DNA from: Flavobacterium hungaricum
GTDB taxonomy: Bacteria > Bacteroidota > Bacteroidia > Flavobacteriales > Flavobacteriaceae
Length of the DNA stretch: 64,000 bases
Direction: 5' to 3'
Assembly (NCBI RefSeq): GCF_015182285.1
Contig: NZ_PRDM01000006.1
Span: forward strand, 434,001 to 498,000
This document shows, piece by piece, positions 60,242 to 64,000 of this stretch. Below the pieces are notes generated by a model that saw only the letters and a program-made list of their open reading frames with translations, did no database searches and had not been told where the DNA came from. How positions within the stretch are numbered: position 1 is the stretch's first letter; the number at the start of each line of letters is the position of its first letter. The translations under genes and the position numbers were made by a program.

Positions 60242-60631
60242 TTAGTTTTCCTCTTCCTCATCATTAATTTCCTCTCCATATTCATCAATATCTCTTCGGT
60301 CTTTTTTGGTAGGTCGTCCTGTACCGCTTTTACGGTAATGTTCTTTAGAAAGTTTCAGCAGTTCTAAATGTGCATAAGCTTCAGGAGGAGTTTCGTTTTT
60401 TCGATAGATATCGACCAGTTTAGCTCCCACACGATTCTCAGGAATATCTAAAACCGTTATTATTTGTGTAATTTGATCTTTTCGAAAGGTGATTTTGTCG
60501 GTCGGAAAAACTTCTTTTGACGGTTTTGCAACCTGTCCGTTTACCGTTATATGATTCTTTTTGCAGGCTTCAGTAACCATGTTTCTAGTTTTGTAATAGC
60601 GCACGCACCATAAGTATTTATCTACTCTCAT
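60242..60631 (-). CDS. S4-domain RNA-binding protein, HslR/Hsp15-like
   Basis: I start at ATG 60631 (MRVDKYLWCVRYYKTRNMVT); a farther upstream start at 60676 adds an unlikely segment. Residues 1-65 are the S4 domain with the usual NHITVNGQVAKPSKEV. The C-terminus is basic and then strongly acidic (GRPTKKDRRDI, EEINDEEEEN). Hsp15 of E. coli binds stalled 50S subunits; this may play the same role. 129 residues, similar to Hsp15. Confidence 0.9.
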   Translation of the reverse strand: MRVDKYLWCVRYYKTRNMVTEACKKNHITVNGQVAKPSKEVFPTDKITFRKDQITQIITVLDIPENRVGAKLVDIYRKNETPPEAYAHLELLKLSKEHYRKSGTGRPTKKDRRDIDEYGEEINDEEEEN

Positions 60632-60710
60632 AATTTTTCTAAAATCCAAGTTAAATTCTTTACAAAAATAAATCAATATTGTATCTTGCGCACCTAAAAA
60701 AATTAGAATA

Positions 60711-61880
60711 ATGAATAAATTTAAATATTATTTTGTTTTATTGCTTGCAGTTACTGCGATTGTTTCTTGTAATAAAAAAGATGATGACGATGTAGTAGTA
60801 GAGCCATTAAAAGATTATCAAGAACAATTTAATATAGATAATGCAGATATTGAAGAATATTTAAAAACTAATTATATAACGGTAGATAATGCAACAATGG
60901 ACGTTACCATGTCTCCGATAACAGATGCAGCATCTCAACCGTCTATTATGTCTTATTTGAATAGTGCGACATTTCCTAAGTTGCTTTCAAGAGAGATAGA
61001 TGTTCATGGGATTAAATATAAAATGTATTATTTGGTTTTAAGAGAAGGTAATGGTTTAGCTCCTATGAACACTGATGGTGTGGTAACTGCTTATGAGGGA
61101 GAATATTTAAAACGTGTTGCCAAAACAGATACGGAACCAGAACATTTAACAACAACATCTTTTGAGCAAGTAATTTATCCTACTGGAATGCTCGATTTAT
61201 ATAGTACTATTGTAGGATGGAGTGAGGTTTTTCCACAGTTTAAAACAGGTACTACAACTTATAATACAGATGGTTCTGCAAATTATCAAGACTTTGGTGC
61301 AGGAGTGTTGTTTATTCCTTCGGGTTTAGCATATTATGCCTATCCGCCAAGTGGAAGTTCAATTCCTGCTTACTCACCACTTATTTTCTCTATAAAACTT
61401 TATGATATTCAAAGATTAGATCACGAAAACAATGGATATACTTCTGCAGGAGTTCTAATTCCAAACCCAGATGGTGTTTTTGACTATCAAGAAGATATTG
61501 ATGGAGATGGATATGTTCGTGACTTCAGAAATAAGACATTGTATCCAAATCCTCCGGAGAAGAATCCTGATGATACTGATGGTGACGGTATTCCTGATTT
61601 CTTAGATCAAGATGATGATGGTGATGGTTATACAACAAGATTAGAGATTACAAAACCAACAAATGAAGTGGGTTGGGGAACCTTGAATGAGCAGCCGTTT
61701 TACTTCGGAATAAATAAATATTATCCTTTTGATCCTGTTTCTGATAATCCGAATACGCCAAATGTTGATGAAACAGAGCCGAGAGGTATTCCTGCCTTCT
61801 CTGCTTCTGGAACGCCAGATTACACTACGCCTGGAAGATTAAGAATTCATCTTGATAAAGATCATCATACAGCTAAATAG
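60711..61880 (+). CDS. FKBP-type peptidyl-prolyl isomerase lipoprotein with TSP3-like calcium repeats
   Basis: A 389-residue lipoprotein: signal with lipobox IVSCNKK at residues 17-23 followed by an acidic DDDDVVVE. The FKBP domain spans about residues 95-245: YYLVLREGNGLAP, VTAYEGEYL, VIVGWSEVF-like (STIVGWSEVFPQ) and FIPSGLAYYA, PLIFSIKLYDI. From about 262 to 330 is a calcium-type Asp repeat (DIDGDGYVRD, DTDGDGIPDFLDQDDDGDGY). The ending resembles other Bacteroidota FKBP lipoproteins involved in envelope protein folding or gliding. Terminator follows. Confidence 0.9.
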   Translation: MNKFKYYFVLLLAVTAIVSCNKKDDDDVVVEPLKDYQEQFNIDNADIEEYLKTNYITVDNATMDVTMSPITDAASQPSIMSYLNSATFPKLLSREIDVHGIKYKMYYLVLREGNGLAPMNTDGVVTAYEGEYLKRVAKTDTEPEHLTTTSFEQVIYPTGMLDLYSTIVGWSEVFPQFKTGTTTYNTDGSANYQDFGAGVLFIPSGLAYYAYPPSGSSIPAYSPLIFSIKLYDIQRLDHENNGYTSAGVLIPNPDGVFDYQEDIDGDGYVRDFRNKTLYPNPPEKNPDDTDGDGIPDFLDQDDDGDGYTTRLEITKPTNEVGWGTLNEQPFYFGINKYYPFDPVSDNPNTPNVDETEPRGIPAFSASGTPDYTTPGRLRIHLDKDHHTAK

Positions 61881-61895
61881 AGTGTGAATTAAATA

Positions 61896-61932
61896 CAAAA
61901 AAAAACACCTGCGCATGCAGGTGTTTTTTTTG
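61896..61932 (+). terminator. Terminator of the FKBP lipoprotein gene
   Basis: Stem AACACCTGC / GCAGGTGTT with loop GCAT, flanked by A and T runs. Confidence 0.92.
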
Positions 61933-61956
61933 TTGCTATATTTCGGAAACAGGAAT

Positions 61957-61991
61957 AAAAAAACCTCGAAAAGAAATTTTCGAGGTTTTTT
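61957..61991 (-). terminator. Terminator of the transketolase genes
   Basis: Stem AAAACCTCGAAAA / TTTTCGAGGTTTT with loop GAAA; ends transcripts from the minus strand and can act on both strands. Confidence 0.9.
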
Positions 61992-62012
61992 ATAAAGTAA
62001 GAAAATCTAAAA

Positions 62013-62966
62013 TTATTTTCTTTTGATTACTCTTTCTACAGCTTCAACAATCGCTTGGTTGTTAAGTTTGTATTTTTCCATTAATTGCTCAGGAGTTCCA
62101 GACTCACCAAAACTATCTTGTACTGCTACAAATTCTTGAGGAGCCGGCTGGTTTAAAGCCAAAACTCTAGATACGCTTTCTCCAAGACCTCCAAGGATAT
62201 TGTGTTCTTCTGCCGTAACCACACATTTTGTTTTAGAGATTGATTTTAAAATCGCTTCTTCGTCAAGAGGTTTGATAGTATGGATGTTGATTACTTCCGC
62301 AGAAATTCCTTTTGCTTCTAGAGCTTCTGCAGCAATAATTGCTTCCCAAACTAAATGTCCAGTTGCAATGATGGTAACATCAGTTCCTTCGTTTAATAAA
62401 ATAGCTTTTCCGATTACGAAAGGTTCGTCAGCAGGTGTAAAGTTTGCTACAACTGGACGTCCGAAACGTAAATAAGCCGGTCCGTGGTGATCTGCCAATG
62501 CAATTGTAGCCGCTTTTGTCTGGTTGTAATCACAAGTATTGATTACGGTCATTCCAGGCAGCATTTTCATTAAACCGATATCTTCTAAGATTTGGTGTGT
62601 TGCTCCGTCTTCTCCTAGTGTTAAACCAGCGTGAGAAGCACAGATTTTTACATTTTTATCAGAATAAGCAACAGATTGACGAATTTGATCGTAAACTCTT
62701 CCTGTAGAGAAGTTAGCAAAAGTTCCTGTAAAAGGAATTTTTCCTCCGATAGTTAAACCTGCAGCGATTCCGATCATGTTTGCCTCAGCAATTCCGATTT
62801 GGAAAAAACGCTCCGGGTGATTTTTTTTGAAATCGTCAAATTTTAACGATCCAATTAAATCAGCACATAATGCTACTACATTTTCGTTTTTTTGACCTAA
62901 TTCTGTCATTCCCGCTCCAAAACCAGAACGAGTATCTTTGCTTCCTGTATTTGTATATTTTTTCAT
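62013..62966 (-). CDS. Transketolase, C-terminal subunit
   Basis: The C-terminal half of a split transketolase (317 residues): GFGAGMTELG at the start, the pyrimidine domain with FFQIGIAEANMIGIAAGL (the catalytic Glu in GIAEANM), SHAGLTLGEDGATHQ, and the C-terminal domain with TAEEHNILGGLGESVSRVL. It pairs with the N-terminal subunit encoded 88 bases upstream to form the active ThDP enzyme of the pentose phosphate pathway. Confidence 0.94.
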   Translation of the reverse strand: MKKYTNTGSKDTRSGFGAGMTELGQKNENVVALCADLIGSLKFDDFKKNHPERFFQIGIAEANMIGIAAGLTIGGKIPFTGTFANFSTGRVYDQIRQSVAYSDKNVKICASHAGLTLGEDGATHQILEDIGLMKMLPGMTVINTCDYNQTKAATIALADHHGPAYLRFGRPVVANFTPADEPFVIGKAILLNEGTDVTIIATGHLVWEAIIAAEALEAKGISAEVINIHTIKPLDEEAILKSISKTKCVVTAEEHNILGGLGESVSRVLALNQPAPQEFVAVQDSFGESGTPEQLMEKYKLNNQAIVEAVERVIKRK

Positions 62967-63054
62967 TGTTTATCTTTTGAGGTTCTAAGTTTTTCAGTTG
63001 CTAAGGTTCAGAGCTTTTTTTCGGAACATTTTATACTGAATACTGAACACTTTT

Positions 63055-63906
63055 TTAATAGTCTACTTGGTCTTTAGAGTAATTTTGAGCTAATGCTGCT
63101 GCTAACTGGTCGTTGTTTGGTGCTTTTCCGTGCCAAGCATGCGTATGCATCATAAAGTCTACTCCGTTACCCATTTCAGTATGTAATAGAATACAAACTG
63201 GTTTTCCTTTTCCTGTTCTAGATTTAGCATCTGTTAAACCAGCAAGGATTGCATCGATGTTGTTTCCTTCTGCAATTTCTATAACATCCCAGTCAAAAGC
63301 TTCAAATTTAGCGCGAAGACTTCCCATTGGCAGAACTTCATCAGTTGTTCCGTCAATTTGTTTTCCGTTAACGTCAACTGTTGCGATGATGTTATCTACT
63401 TTTTTTGCAGAAGCATACATGATCGCTTCCCAGTTTTGACCTTCTTGTAATTCTCCGTCACCGTGAAGTGTGAAAACTAAATGATTGTCTCCATTTAATT
63501 TTTTTGCTTGTGCTGCTCCAAGAGCTACAGATAAACCTTGTCCTAATGAACCAGACGCAATACGAACTCCAGGAAGACCTTCGTGAGTTGTTGGGTGTCC
63601 TTGTAAACGAGAATTTAATAATCTAAAAGTAGCAAGTTCTGATATAGGGAAATAACCGCTGCGTGCTAAAACGCTGTAAAAAACCGGCGAAATATGTCCG
63701 TTTGAAAGGAAGAAAACATCTTCTCCAATTCCGTTCATATCAAAACCTTCTTTACGGTCCATAATATTTTGATATAGTGTAACCAAAAATTCAGTACAAC
63801 CTAGTGATCCGCCTGGATGACCAGAGTTAACAGCATGTACCATACGAAGAATATCTCTTCTTACTTGGATAGTTAAATCGCTTAATTGTTGTGTGTTAGG
63901 CTTCAT
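63055..63906 (-). CDS. Transketolase, N-terminal subunit
   Basis: The N-terminal half (283 residues) with the ThDP/Mg site GDGELQEGQNWEAI (about residues 149-162), SGHPGGSLG, and SNGHISPVFYSVL at the start. Together with the C-terminal subunit it makes a full transketolase of about 600 residues. It has a textbook promoter at 63933-63964. The 63907-64000 edge holds no other gene. Confidence 0.94.
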   Translation of the reverse strand: MKPNTQQLSDLTIQVRRDILRMVHAVNSGHPGGSLGCTEFLVTLYQNIMDRKEGFDMNGIGEDVFFLSNGHISPVFYSVLARSGYFPISELATFRLLNSRLQGHPTTHEGLPGVRIASGSLGQGLSVALGAAQAKKLNGDNHLVFTLHGDGELQEGQNWEAIMYASAKKVDNIIATVDVNGKQIDGTTDEVLPMGSLRAKFEAFDWDVIEIAEGNNIDAILAGLTDAKSRTGKGKPVCILLHTEMGNGVDFMMHTHAWHGKAPNNDQLAAALAQNYSKDQVDY

Positions 63907-63932
63907 TTTGTATATAAAAGTTTAAACTGTAG

Positions 63933-63964
63933 CAAAAGTAAAGGTTATTTTGCGGGCTGACAAA
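63933..63964 (-). promoter_or_regulatory. Promoter of the transketolase genes
   Basis: On the minus strand TTTG (63964-63961), exactly 20 bases, TACTTTTG (63940-63933), 26 bases before the ATG. A textbook Bacteroidota promoter. Confidence 0.75.
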
Positions 63965-64000
63965 TGATTTTCTGCTTTAGTTTAGAACAATTGTTAAATT

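Overview
The window comes from a Bacteroidota chromosome, most likely Flavobacterium. The evidence is low GC, many promoters of the Bacteroidota type (TAnnTTTG -7 box, in the best cases with TTTG or TTG about 20 bases upstream), a C-terminal type IX secretion sorting domain, an ECF sigma/anti-sigma pair with an outer-membrane barrel, a split transketolase, and family content (DUF5522, DUF5071, DUF6438, FKBP lipoproteins) typical of flavobacteria.

Layout. 1-6.9 kb: lower-ligand assembly of cobalamin (cobU, a bluB-cobT fusion, cobS cut by the window edge), interrupted by a REP-associated Y1 transposase, and facing a three-gene FecCD-type importer probably for cobalamin or another corrinoid. 6.9-14.5 kb: RNA modification enzymes (TrmL, RluE-like), an SDR, and a 1135-residue secreted endonuclease/exonuclease/phosphatase protein. 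14.6-23.5 kb: MepB family, an ECF sigma factor with a putative dual-membrane-spanning anti-sigma factor, small envelope proteins, RmuC, and small metabolic genes separated by repeats. 23.6-32.6 kb: a putative light-response block (TIGR01777 epimerase, TetR, ABC1 kinase, CPD photolyase, SRPBCC, crtZ, crtB, crtI and a CarH-like MerR regulator that keeps the cobalamin-binding motifs). 32.8-43.2 kb: envelope proteins and a MacB/FtsX-like ABC exporter (two permeases and an ATPase) divergent from an NtrC-type regulator and its histidine kinase. 43.2-52.1 kb: many small lineage-specific lipoproteins and membrane proteins, a DJ-1/PfpI protein and a membrane AraC regulator. 52.2-58.9 kb: an accessory island bounded by 125-bp direct repeats that each contain tRNA-Lys. 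It holds two decayed copies of a tyrosine-recombinase C-terminus and an integron-like cassette array: five co-directional genes (TPR, SMI1/KNR4, DUF7832-like, YwqG/DUF1963-like, DUF416), at least three of them followed by an attC-like imperfect palindrome. 59-64 kb: housekeeping genes (aroK, a PyrR-type phosphoribosyltransferase, an S4 protein, an FKBP lipoprotein, split transketolase).

How parts connect: cobalamin made or imported by the left-hand genes could be the chromophore of the CarH-like repressor next to the carotenoid operon and photolyase. The most novel element is the integron-like array at about 54.6-58.4 kb, which carries orphan immunity-type genes without an intact integrase in view. 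The dual-membrane anti-sigma candidate with a triplicated 56-residue periplasmic segment is second.
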